A stretch of DNA of 64,000 nucleotides from Synanceia verrucosa (taxonomy: Eukaryota; Chordata; Actinopteri; Perciformes; Synanceiidae). This document shows positions 39,065 to 50,464 of the stretch, piece after piece (positions within the stretch are counted from its first letter, which is position 1; each line of letters starts with the position of its first letter). Location: assembly GCA_029721515.1 (NCBI GenBank), contig CM056567.1, forward strand, positions 10,618,007 through 10,682,006, given 5' to 3'. A model generated the notes under the pieces. That model ran no database searches and had not been told where the DNA came from. It saw only the letters and a list, made by a program, of their open reading frames with translations. The position numbers and the translations under genes are program-made.

Positions 39065-40580
39065 AAAACAACCTAAAAATTTTCAGATGGAGGTCCCTAA
39101 GGAGAAAGCTTATCAAATATGTGTCTGTGACCTAATAAATTTACTGTATATCTAAGGGTCCTTAACATGAAAAGGTGGAGAAGCACAGCACTAAACGTCA
39201 CTGTTCAACAGGTTTGGTCGATAAAACAGGACACTAAATCTGTGACACAGCACATCTTGGAAAGAAACGAGGACACAGTGACATTTAAATTAATGCACAT
39301 GACCTTTTTTTTTGCATAATTCTGTCAGAACAACCCTACAAGGTTATTTGAGGTTGTCCTGGCTGTTTGCATTGGCAGAATAATGATTTAAATAAAGAGT
39401 TCAGCCTGCATGTCAGATGACTGACTTAATAGGAGGAAATAGTGACGGTACAGAAATCTGATGGCACGTTCTCTACGCTTGTTTGAAAAGATAAACATAT
39501 GTTGAGACACAACAAGTTTTGTGAGGAGATTAATATGTGAGACAACATGGAGAGACCCAACACACAAACACACACACACACACAAATAAAACACACACAC
39601 ACACACACACACACACCACCTTGTCACAACTCTTTTTAGCTCTCATCTGAGACAAGAACATGCCCTGGGCCCCGCTGGGAGAAGAGAAGCCAAAGACAAA
39701 AAGAGAAAGGACAGAGAGGGAAATAAAATGAAAGAGAAAAGCCAAAGGGCAGAACATGGAGTGATAAAAGGCCAAACCAGGGAAGGGAAGAGGGAGAGAC
39801 AAAGACAGGAGCTGTGGATCAGCCAGGAGGGTCAGCGGTGTGAAACAGTTGTGGTTCATTGTAATGTCTCAACCTCTTCCATCCCTCCACCCAACCACGG
39901 ACCCACCCCGCCTCCCACCCCACACCCTCCAGCAGCTATTTAACATGGAAATTGATTTAAACAGAAGCTGAGATATCCGCAGAGGGACCTGAGGACAGGT
40001 GCCTCTAGTCAGCAGAGGAGAAGCTAATGAGAGGTGAGAGACCCGAGCAGAGCTAACAAGGAAAGCAGAGAGCGCAATGAGACGGGAGAGGAGAGAGAGA
40101 GGGTGGACTGACGGGAGAAACTGAAGTTCAAAATGGAGGGAAATGAAGGAGTCCAAATTATATATATATATAATTTCCAACTCGAGCTCCCAGCCAACTG
40201 AGAGATGAGAAATAAATAAATAAGAGGAGTGAGAAAGAGTCTGCGTGGGTGTGCAGCTCCAGTCTGTGGGTTAGCAATGTGGAAGAACTGTTAGTTCACG
40301 TTTTACCCATGTGGAAGGAAAGTTTACACGATGAAAACACAGTAGAGTACAACGAAACTGCTCACTTTATAGCGTATGCTCTCATAGAGGTAAAACAGCC
40401 ATCATTTGCTTGTTGTGAGTGAATGGTGTTGAGTATTTGCAGCAGTGTCTCAGCTTCCAATTATACTTTAAACTTCACTCGTTAGGCCTCACGACTACTA
40501 CCTTAAGAACTAGAGAAGCACTCAGAGAGTGCAGACCGCTTTTTTATTTAACATTTTTTTTTATTTGAAGTTACCCCAGG
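39065..40580. other. no gene seen
   Basis: CA microsatellite and a purine-rich tract (39675-39815, AAAGAGAAAGGACAGAGAGG). Confidence 0.55.
39559..39616. repeat. CA microsatellite with AAATAAAA interruption
   Basis: Two CA runs, together nearly 58 bp. Confidence 0.95.
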
Positions 40581-40878
40581 CACCAAAGAGGTTATGTTTT
40601 CACCAGGGCCTGTTTATTTGTATGTTGGTTTGTCAGTTTGCAGTTTGGTTTTCAGGATTGGCCAGAAACAGCCTAACTTAAAACCAATTAATTTTTGGTG
40701 GTGCCGTCGAATCGGAGCCGATCACCACCAAAAATTAATCAGTTTTAAGTTAGGCCACTTCGGAAAAACCCTGAAAATTTCGTCAAAATCCATCTACAAC
40801 TTTTTCCAATTATTTTGAAAACCATCATACAAACAAATAAATAAACAAACCCCAGTGAAAACATAACCTCCTTGGCGG
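40581..40878. mobile_element. foldback repeat with GAGGTTATGTTTTCAC ends
   Basis: CACCAAAGAGGTTATGTTTT at the left pairs with AAAACATAACCTCCTTGGCG at the right. A central pair (CACCACCAAAAATTAATC against ATTAATTTTTGGTGGTG) and AACTTAAAAC/GTTTTAAGTT also pair. The element is therefore nearly a full palindrome. The end motif is familiar from many fish repeats. Confidence 0.75.
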
Positions 40879-42544
40879 AGGTAATAAAGCTCATGCATTT
40901 ATGCTGCATGAGTTTGAAGAAAAAGGCAACACTACTGGGAACACTTGACCTCAATTGGCTCCAGTTGCAGCTGAACGCTGAATTCTTGTTACACCCACTT
41001 AGTATTCATTTCAAAACCTACGTAAAAGCAACCAAACCTGTTCACCTGGCTTGTTTCGCAAATGCACTAATAAACAATAATCTCTGGTTAGGGACTAAAG
41101 CTCAGACAGACAGCTCCTAGCTTTACCACACCCTTATTCACACACTTCGGCCAAGTTCCAGTTAGTTCTCGTGTAAGCTTAAAGGAGCACCAGGTCCAAG
41201 ATGGCGGATCAAAGCTTGCAGGTTTCTGAACCGAATCAGTCTTGATTCACTGGTCCAATCGACCGCTTTCAACTTAACTTAAACTCGCCTCTTCCTTTTT
41301 TGCAAATTGCACTGGGCCTCCCATGAATGACTTTCCAAAGCCAGTTGAGACAAGGGACAAGTCAGACGTGACAAAGAAGCGTGAGGACATCACAAGCTGA
41401 GCCAGGTGAAACCAGTCATTGTTTCCCTTCACCCCCTCACTGCACCTGAGCTGTCTGTGTGAACATTAAAGCAAAGACTGACATCAGTGAAGCTCGAGTC
41501 TTATTGATCTTGGCTTTGCCACGAGGGGATGTAGGAATTCAACACGTGAACGTGCCGCCGCTCGCTTGCTCACACAGAAACGAGGTTTGGAATTTCAATG
41601 GGATTACCGAAAGGTCTGGCTGTCTCACTTTCAGACTGTGAACTACAGCAAAATACGGCTGTGTTGCTCTTTAAGAGTGATCTCGCAATTTGATAAATGT
41701 TATTTAGGAAACATGACAGGTATGACATTTTCCAGCAATATCCTCCCACACGCAGATGTAAAGGCGCTTCTCAGTCTCTCTCCCTGTCTTTCTGCAGAAA
41801 CTGATACATGCACACACAGAAGCACACACTGTTCCCTTTCACTCCGGCTTTCATTAATAAACAACCCGAGACGTGCTTCCACTCGCTCGCACTCAGGCTT
41901 CGCTCTAGACTCTCACTTTGCACTGCAGCATCTAGGAAGTGTTCCATGGCAACTGTTTCAAAAGTAAGATTCATCCACTTTATATAGCTGGCCTAATTTG
42001 TCTCCTCCAGCCCCCGCGGAGCATTGCCATCCATGATGACGACTGGGGCGCTGTGCAGACTGCATAGCACAAGAAGTGAGCGGGGACAGAGTCCCTATGC
42101 AAACATCAACATTTAGTTTTGAAAGTTCAGTGTTCTACTTAATAAAGCCCTGAAAAGACCTAAATAAAAGTAAGAGGGGAGCATTTTAATCAGGAAATAT
42201 ATTCTAGTGCTGAAGGTGCAGACGCCTAAAGTGGTTCATGACGCAGTGGAGATCTGGTCAGACGTGTCAACGCTCCCCACCCCACCCACCCCCTGCAGTC
42301 CAGACAATACAAAACATCTACAAACTATATATCTAGTGTCTATGTACATCCATTCTCACTGTCATCTTGTCAAATACCATACTAATACTTGGTCAGTGTT
42401 CCACTGAGGCCTTCGGATAACTCCAGTGTAAACCCATCAGTGTCAGTTATATTATCCTGCTTGTTGTGTTCTCAATGCAGTGAGCAGAACATTCTCCAAC
42501 CATGAAATCCATTCACAGCCTGATGCAAAACACCAAAGGCTTAC
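40879..42544. other. no gene seen
   Basis: Short frames without support. CCAAGATGGCGGATC at 41198-41212 resembles a YY1 site but stands alone. Confidence 0.5.
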
Positions 42545-42667
42545 CTGGCGTACGCTTGGTTCCTGATGGTCCGTCAATCCATACCAGCTGGTGGGATTAT
42601 TCGCTACATCCTGGTTCTCTGTCGGGACCAGGATGTAGTCAGGCTCATTGACGAGGGCCTCCTCCAT
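42545..42667 (-). CDS. probable internal coding exon of an unidentified gene
   Basis: The 123-bp segment has one open frame of 41 codons (MEEALVNEPDYILVPTENQD, then VANNPTSWYGLTDHQEPSVR and Q). The other two frames contain stops. It is bounded by a good acceptor (pyrimidine tract then CTCTAG) and a strong donor (CGCCAG|GTAAGC), phase 0-0. The composition is protein-like and not repeat-like. I do not recognise the protein. No partner exon with equally good sites was found, so the gene must extend through large introns or be an isolated relic. The leading ATG may or may not be the initiator. Confidence 0.45.
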
Positions 42668-43049
42668 CTAGAGCTAAGGATTGAGGCACAGGCGAGCAAA
42701 CAGAGGGAGGGTGAGCACATTAATGGACAGTGCTTATAACATGGCTTTGCTGGCTGTCTCACACTTTTTATAACCTCTAAAAAATACTCCATGGAGTCTG
42801 TTATGTCATTTTTGTTCCCCTTCCCTCTGAATTCTTTGTTTCTACTGCCAGATTGATAACACTGACCATCACATTATTTACAATATAATCCAAAATGTGA
42901 GTTGTTAGCATCATCTGTTTTACCTCACAAGTCCACAGTTATCCTAGGTAGACATTCTGGTCTGATCTGATATTTGTCCCATCAGATTATATTTCATGCA
43001 CTGTTTGGACAGGTGAGTCCACCTGGTAGCTGCAGAGAAGACAAGAAAT

Positions 43050-43290
43050 GACCTGGTCTGGTCTCCAGTTTCTCTCACTATGCAAAGACAAAGCCCAAAC
43101 TTCCTGAACGCGCCATAAATGAGCTGCGATCAGAGAGCTGGAGCCGCGGTATCGAAGCCCCGCCCCCACACCTGTCTGAGCCAATCACAAGCCGAGAACG
43201 GCAGCAGTGTGCTAGCATTAGCCACCTAGCTGCTACAACAGCACCATAGTAGTGGTTTGGCTAGAAAAGCACCATGATATCTCTAACTAC
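43050..43290. repeat. probable MITE-like fragment
   Basis: A GC-rich block (GCGCCATAAATGAGCTGCGA, AGCCCCGCCCCCACACCTGT, AGCCAATCACAAGCCGAGAA) followed by GTGCTAGCATTAGCC. It reads like a dispersed fish repeat, not a gene. Confidence 0.35.
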
Positions 43291-46200
43291 TCTACTATCA
43301 AAAATAGCAGGTGTTCCAGTACTCAGACTTATAACAGTTATAGAAATGTATGTATTTAAAAAAAAATACAATTCATTTGTGAAAATATTTATTAGACTTA
43401 ATGGTGATTAACAATTAAGGAAAACTGAACTTTCTTTCTGATTGACCCTGTGAGTTTTTTTTATTTCACAGTTTAATAATTCAAGGTACTACTAAAAATA
43501 TCTTGCTTTTCTGTGATGAAATTGTGACTAAACTAAAAAGTTGGTCCCAAATCTATAAAGTAGACCCAGTTAGTTTCATGGCATATAAGATAATTAAAAC
43601 TTTATTGTCTGTCACAGACATAACTTAACATCAGATCAGATTAGAAAACCATCATTTCATAAGCAAAGAAAAACAATTCCTCAAGCAGCTGAAATCTGTT
43701 CTTTCACAAATGCTGCATTTGTCAGCTGCAGACAAATACACACGACTGCAAAACTGATCAGCACATGTATGTTGACTTTACCCATAATAAATGACAGTAT
43801 CTGTGTCATTGTGTATGGAACATGCACATAACAGAAATGTGACAAAGGAATAGCATATATGCCTGGTGCTTTGTGTGGGTCATTTTTATGGTATTTGATA
43901 AAAAAAAATACATTACCAGCGTTATCCTTTGACGCTAACCTTGATAATGAACACTTCAGCCCAGTGACTTTCCATTTAGCACCACTGATGCTCTTCTTTT
44001 GTGCCTTCGCGTCACTGTGTGAATGTAAGAGCACAGACTGCTTGTTACAGCAGCCGTAGGATCACTTGGAGGTCAGCTCACCCCACTTAAAGCTCCATCA
44101 GTCACCTGGATTACTGCCTCCTGATGAAGCAGCAGCTGATGTGTGTCTGTGGGAGGCTGATTGTCACCGTCTTCACAGACATCAGCATGCAATGTTCCTC
44201 CCATGGTGTGAATCTGCAAGGACCAGAAGATGCGATCCAGCTGTCCACCATATCTGCCCACAGTATCTCCACCTCTAACACACTCACACAGCATTTTAAC
44301 ACATTCTCCTCCACACTCTGTTCCCCTCCACCCAGCCCCAGGAACACAAGACAACCTGGCTTCCTGTCTCTCACCTTACTCCATCTATTCTCCCACGTGG
44401 CGTCATGTGAATGCACAATGCCAGTTGTCTGCATGGAGGTGGGGAGAAACAGCCGACTGTGTTGCAGGCAGCTACAGCCAAGAGGAAACACCACAGACTG
44501 ATACATGGCCCGCTCACATTCAAGTCTACTTTTATTGATCATTGCACAGCAACATTTACTTTCTCTTCCACCCTCACACTCTTGACAGTTCATCGATTCA
44601 AACAAAAGTAGATGGCTTTCACACCATCACTTATCTTTCATTAGATTATAGGAGACACAGAAATCATTATTTTAGACATAATAGCACATAAAGACTGAAA
44701 AATGATCTGTTTTGGATATGGCCCGTTGACATTTCATCTCAAATGATGGTTTCTATCCTAATATCTAATGTTCTATCCTCTAAGCTGCTAGCTTTTTCAA
44801 TACACTAAATGGAGCCTCTGGCTTGGCTACTGCTGCCTCTGACCAGCGAATCGGGACAAAGAAATTTGTTTTTAATACAGGAAAGTACAGTTTTGACCTC
44901 TAAATGTAACTCAGCACCACAGACAGCTGTAATATCATCAGTGATAATGGCAGAAAATGGCATAGAGGGGAATCAAATCAACAGAGGCATGATGGATGGA
45001 TAGATAAGAGGGAAGCAAGTAATGTCTGCCTTCACCCTCTGTCCCTTTCTCACATGCAGCTCTCCTACCGGGTCCATCTTGCTGAATTATCATACTTGGA
45101 TGCCGAAACGCTGAGAACAGGCAAGCGTTGGTTGTGAAAGTGTTGCACATTTGCAGTGAGGGAACATGTGAGTACATGCAAATGGGCCGCTGCATTAGCA
45201 TTTAATATCCTCAGGGCTGCGCAGGCTGTTCAGTGCCAAGATGTGGCGGAGTGTGTGAGCTTACCGTGAACTCGGCCACAGCGAGAGAGTGATCCACTCT
45301 CTCGGGGCATCTTTATCTCTTGAACACTGATTCTAATTTCACGCAGCAATAAGTCATGGATACAAAATAACAGTGTAAAAAAATAAATAAATAGATGAAA
45401 TGCAGATGTCCCTGAATAAGAGAGTATAGCTTGCCTTTGCAGAAAGCGGACGCCTTTGTTTCGTGTCTAATTCAAGGGTTAACAGAAATTAAAAACAATT
45501 TCACAGCCCACTATAATAGGAGTGCTCATTTTATGGTAAATTAGGCTGTAACAATTCAATTTGTTGGAAAAGGGGGTGGTCTGCGGAAGCTGTGTACAGC
45601 AGCATGCAATGTGCAACAATTTCAAGTGGGTGTCTTCGATTGTTGGAAAATAATTACAAAAGGATAACGCGCAGTGATTCAATATAGACATGACGTGTAG
45701 TAATAGTAGAGAGTAGTCCACATGGAATGAGAGTTAGTCTCTGGTTGTTCTGGATTCCACTGAGCTGAATGTCTTCTCTGACCAGCTGTGGCCTGCAGTC
45801 CTGTTCAGTCTGAGCCAGATCCTCTGCTCTGCGCTCAGTCAGCTGACTCCTGGGTCACCTGGCAGCCTGGACACCACACCACCACCCTGCCAGGAACAGA
45901 ACCAGGTCTTGGGCCACTCCTTTCAACAGAGCGCCCCTGAGAGATTCGTCTGACCACCTCCTTCACGCTGAGCTGCTCCTGTGCATGGCTTCACTGCAGA
46001 GGAGACAAAAACCACAGGGGGATGGACTGGGGTGAGTCCGCATGTCAACACAGAGCGCTGGTTCTTTTAGTTGTGAATCTTCCCCGGCTTTACAGGGATT
46101 TAATGACAGACAAGAGGGAGTGTTAGACAACTCATTTTTCAGCAGTGGCTGTAATAATTATGAGGTCACTTTTCTGCCGAGTAGCACAGCGCTTCAAGAG

Positions 46201-47049
46201 CACCTAAACATTTTAAGTAAGACATAATTACTGGCAAGACTTGTGATTTTAGATTTGTGCATTCATATTTCAATCAACAGCCAATGTGGTCACAGTGTTT
46301 TACAGCAGCTTCGAACATAACAGCCAACAAGAATCAAAGAAACAGTAAATCATTTTCAGAATTAAACAGTCTAATTTTGCTCAGAGGGACTTTTATGAAT
46401 AGTCCCTAACCAGCCGTTATGTCTCTTTATCAAAACAGACAGGATTTTTTTCAGGTCTAAAAATTGGCAGCAATCGTGTCAAACGTTCTTTAAACAAGCG
46501 AGTGACCCGTCTATCAAAACACATCTCAGAGTGTTCTTAAAACAGTTCGTTAGCCAGCTTCCTTCCATTAAAATGCCAACGACAGTCTCAAACTCTGACC
46601 ACCAAGCATTACTTTTCAAGCCTTCATTTAACTTTGTCCTGCCTTCAAGGCATGGACAGGACATCATGAGAAATCCCTCTGACACCTCTCCCCTCATGCC
46701 GGTTCCATTTCGGGAATTGCCAGAGTCTTTCTTGCTCCTACTTTCCTTCCATCAGAGAGCCTTGAGCTACGGATCCTCATTAGTCACTTTCCTTGCGACC
46801 ACGCTGACACCCAGCGTTACGTTCTCACTCGCTCAGACTTGCTGAAGGCGAACTCGGCCACACACCAATTCACAGGCACTGTCAAAAGCTGGGTGACTTA
46901 CAGGAGCTGGGCAATCATCAGAATCAACCAACCTTTGAAATGCTGTGAATATCACGAACGTGCTGCTGCTGCATAATGTTACACTGGCTGAAATACCCAC
47001 AGGCATCTGCAGCAACGTTTCTTGCACAATGGTCTTTTTGTAAAATGGG
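43291..47049. other. no supported gene
   Basis: A minus-strand open segment at 44106-44253 and a GC-richer patch at 45730-46010 were examined. Their splice sites or frames are too weak to call. Confidence 0.45.
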
Positions 47050-47725
47050 ACAAGTTAAAAGGACCATTCCAGTGGTTCTGAATGTTTTAGACCATTACCT
47101 ACAAATTGTGTGAAATTCACATTACAGCGTGAAATGGCTAATCCATCACAGGGGGAATTTTCAAAGTTTAAAAAAAATGGTGCAGTCTAAAACTCCCTTT
47201 AGTGGTGATTTTCCCATTTTCCTTGGAATTAATCTATCTGTCTATCCATCTATCATCCATCTATAAAAATAATTCTGAACTCTTGCTTGATTAAACTGGA
47301 AATAAGAGTAGAAAATCAAGCCTGGCTATGTCCAATAGTAACAAGACAGTAAAGATTATGGGAGGCCATCAGACAGGGTCTCACAAGAATTTTTGCAGAT
47401 TTCAGATCAGATTTTGCAGTTTGCAGCTTACCTTTGAAAGACAACACTGTTAGTCAGAATCACTGGATGTAGACTGTGGGTCGAAATCTGCCATCAGTCA
47501 CCTATTTCACGCAGCATTCTTCAGCCGTTTGCTATTGATTTTGCAGACGTACCTTTTGAACCACTAGTATTCTGTGAGACATAGCACTGTCTATGCCAGA
47601 CCACCCCTCTGTAAAATATCAATATGACGTTTTGCCGCATTTGTACGGAAGGCAGATTTTGTTACCTTTCGACAGAGACAAGCCAGCCATGTCTTGTCTT
47701 TCTGCTAAGCTAAGCTAATCAACTG
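47050..47725 (+). repeat. probable interspersed repeat related to the 10.0 kb element
   Basis: It starts AAAAGGACCATTCCAGTGGT and ends TTACCTTTCGACAGAGACAA, then CTGCTAAGCTAAGCTAATC, like the 10.0-10.17 kb fragment. The interior is non-coding. Limits are approximate. Confidence 0.4.
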
Positions 47726-49184
47726 TAGCTTTGAATTTACTGTAAACAGTATCTCTCTGTGAGAAAGCCAATGCCAATGGGCAAATTTCCCATTTCCCAC
47801 TTTCCCAGTGTCAAACAACTGTCCATGAATGTGGCATCAAGAAAAGCTTCCAAAATTGAGATCTGCTTGCTTCAAAGGCAATTAAGGTTCGTCAATAAAC
47901 AGACAGAGTAAAGAAGCTGGATCTGTCCTCTGTGTTGGGTTACAAGTTCCAAGTCAACACAAGAGGGTTCATATTATAAAAACACACTAATGGCTGCCTG
48001 GAAGGCAGAGAAAATCAATCTTTAAGACCTGCTGCATGGAAAGTGGACAGAACATACAGGTAGTGTGTTAATGTGCTGAGGGATGCAGTGGAAATAGTAG
48101 TGGTGAGGGAGGGAGGCAGACTAACCTGAGGTCTGTATGGTCTCTCTTCAGCAGACTGTCAGTCTCCGGCACTCAGTGACCGATAGATGTGCCTGAAGGA
48201 AGGACAAACCCCAAATCAATACCGTGTCTAAAAACACTGGGAGAAACTTGAGACAGATCATGCAATGTCTACAGGAGAAGATATGCTCATGCAACTCAAG
48301 CTTTCTTTTTTGGATAACTCTGTACATACATACAGAACCTTTTAAATATTACAGTAAGCAACCTTTACACAGCAAATAAAAAAGTAACAGAAGATATTGA
48401 CATAGATTTGGCTTTGCTCATTTTAGCAAGAGTTGCATTAACACTATTCTAATATATTTTGTTAGTACACAGAACAGTTATTTTGGTACATAAAATCCAC
48501 TACTGTATGATATTGGAAGTTACGTTTTTCTTACTTTTGAGTCGATTCTTTTTTGTTGCCATGACTGTAATAGTAGGATTTTAAGAAACTGTACGCATTT
48601 ACCATCAAGTTTATGTCAATGGATAAACACACTACGAAATTAAACATTTAGGGTTAGGTTACCTTTACAGTGGAGTTCTCTAGGTTATAACCATCCTCTC
48701 CATTGCACTGCCATTACTCTGTACTAAAGTAGCCATCGCGCCAGCGTCATTCATGACAATGAAGCTTAGACCTGAATGGTGGTTTGAATTCAGTTAATTT
48801 TCAGCTATAAAAGCAATTCTCATTAACGATTACGACCACAGGTAAGAGGATTGAAAAAGTCTTATACATACCCAGGCATTCAATGCTTTAGAACTCTATA
48901 CACATTAGGAAGCTATCCAGGTTATTTTAGAGGTCTTACCTCTGGGTCCTTTTTAAAAAGTATAGAAAGAGAGAGAAAGAATAAGTTGTGCTCTTTTGAT
49001 AATCAATCAAGACATCATTTAGTAGGGTTAAAGTCTTCAGACGTCAATACATTCATTTAGATTTAAAATGCGGTTTTAAATGAGAAACAAATGAAAACAT
49101 CTACATCTGACTGCTGAAGGTTGTTTAAAAAAGGCCATTTCAGAATTTTACTAGGACAGGAAACAAATAAAGCAAGTTAAGTTT
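47726..49184. other. interval downstream of khdrbs1
   Basis: AT-rich. It contains one exon-like segment (48126-48192, minus) with stops in all frames, discussed as a finding. Confidence 0.5.
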
Positions 49185-50357
49185 CATAAAAAACAAACTA
49201 AGCTTTATTGACAAATTGCTGCAAAACATCTTTTGGACAGATTTAAGTAACCTATTTAGGCAAGCTTACACATGTAGCATAATGCATTTTATGGAGAGGG
49301 TACAGATACTAGTGGCAGAATAAGTACAGTTAGGATGTTTTAAAATATGTACAAGAGTTCGGATTGAGCTGCAGGATCCCTTCTCTGTAGAAAGAGAAGA
49401 CCCATGTGGAGATTTATGTCCCAATCCTTCTTTGTGTACTTTGTGCATGCAGTTTATAGAGAATCAGATCACAAAATGAAGACCTGTACTGTTTTTAGCA
49501 TAACACGAGGCCATCCCTTGGCCGTGTTCTCATTAAACATTTTGTCTTCAGAGTCTTAAAATTATTTTTTAACATGTATAACAAATTGAGGATATGAGGA
49601 CAGTCCATCTCAACAGTGTCTATTAGGGCTATATTTCAAAACTCTAGGTACAATGACAAATATTGCTGCCTAAGTCTAAATGGACAACGTTTTAGAACTA
49701 TTTAAAAACAAACCATCAATGAATTGCACTGATTCCATTAACACTGATTCTTTAACCTTCACTTAATTTAGGATTTTTTTTGTTTCTATGTTACATAATT
49801 GAAAGTTTAAAAGGTATTTTATTTGGCTATATTAACAGAATTTTGAAATGTAGCCTAAATGGGAATCTGCAACTGACCCTCAACAGGTTCTTTGTATTTA
49901 AAAACAATTAAAATGGATTCCTTAAACAAGTGGATAATGAGCCACTAATTCCACTACAACTACTACTCCCAAACAGTTAAAAAAATAAAGATCAACAATG
50001 CAAAAAAAGCCAGAGGGGGGAAAAGGGTCAGAGAAAAAAATACAGCAAAATAAATAAGAAATTTAAATGAAACTGAACAAAAAAGGATGCCAACTTCTCC
50101 TCTCTAACCCATCTAAAAGCCGCTTTGGTTGGGTGGAGGGATTGGCGGCTGGTTGGGTGGGGGTGGGGGAGGGGTCAAATCTCAAAAACCAGTTCCGATT
50201 TTCAGTTCCCAATTTGCTCTCTCGTATAAAGTCCAGTGTAGGAAAAGACCAAACCAAAGACAAACGGACAATTACTTTTGTCGGGCTGCTTAAAGCGAGA
50301 GCTGCCGTGGTAGACAGGCGGTAGTCAGGGCGACTCATTAAGGGTGGCGAGTCCACT
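49185..50357 (-). other. khdrbs1: khdrbs1 3' untranslated region
   Basis: AT-rich sequence from the stop codon to the poly(A) signal, with no open frame of note. It includes a strikingly C-rich stretch on the mRNA strand (complement of about 50145-50176). The left limit is placed about 20 nt beyond AATAAA and is approximate. Confidence 0.7.
49204..49209 (-). terminator. khdrbs1: khdrbs1 polyadenylation signal AATAAA
   Basis: AATAAA on the minus strand is followed by a U/GU-rich stretch (TTAGTTTGTTTTTTATG), as expected for a cleavage/polyadenylation site. It sits about 1.15 kb after the stop codon. Confidence 0.65.
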
Positions 50358-50464
50358 TCAGTACTGACGGTACGGGTGCTCCCGATAAGGCGTCTTGGCA
50401 CCTCTGGAAGGGGGTGGGGCCTTCCCTGCAGCGTTTCGCTGGGTCCCATTCCAGTCATCCTGGC
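50358..50464 (-). CDS. khdrbs1: khdrbs1 coding exon 9 (C-terminal nuclear localisation tail and stop)
   Basis: Completes codon 328 and encodes GQDDWNGTQ through KAPPPSRG to TPYREHPYRQY, then TGA at 50358-50360. The acceptor is CTCCAG|GCCAGG. Only GQDDWNGT, KAPP and YREHPY are near-identical to mammalian Sam68. The linker between them has diverged. Confidence 0.94.

Noticed and set aside
44106..44253. Minus-strand open segment (YGGQLDRIFWSLQIHTMGG...) that could splice to the 42.6 kb exon in phase
   Set aside because: The acceptor lacks a pyrimidine tract and the donor (GTGACT) is weak. A second frame is also partly open. Not enough to call an exon.
45730..46010. GC-richer patch with a roughly 60-codon plus frame
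   Set aside because: No start, splice sites or recognisable motif, and the minus strand has stops.
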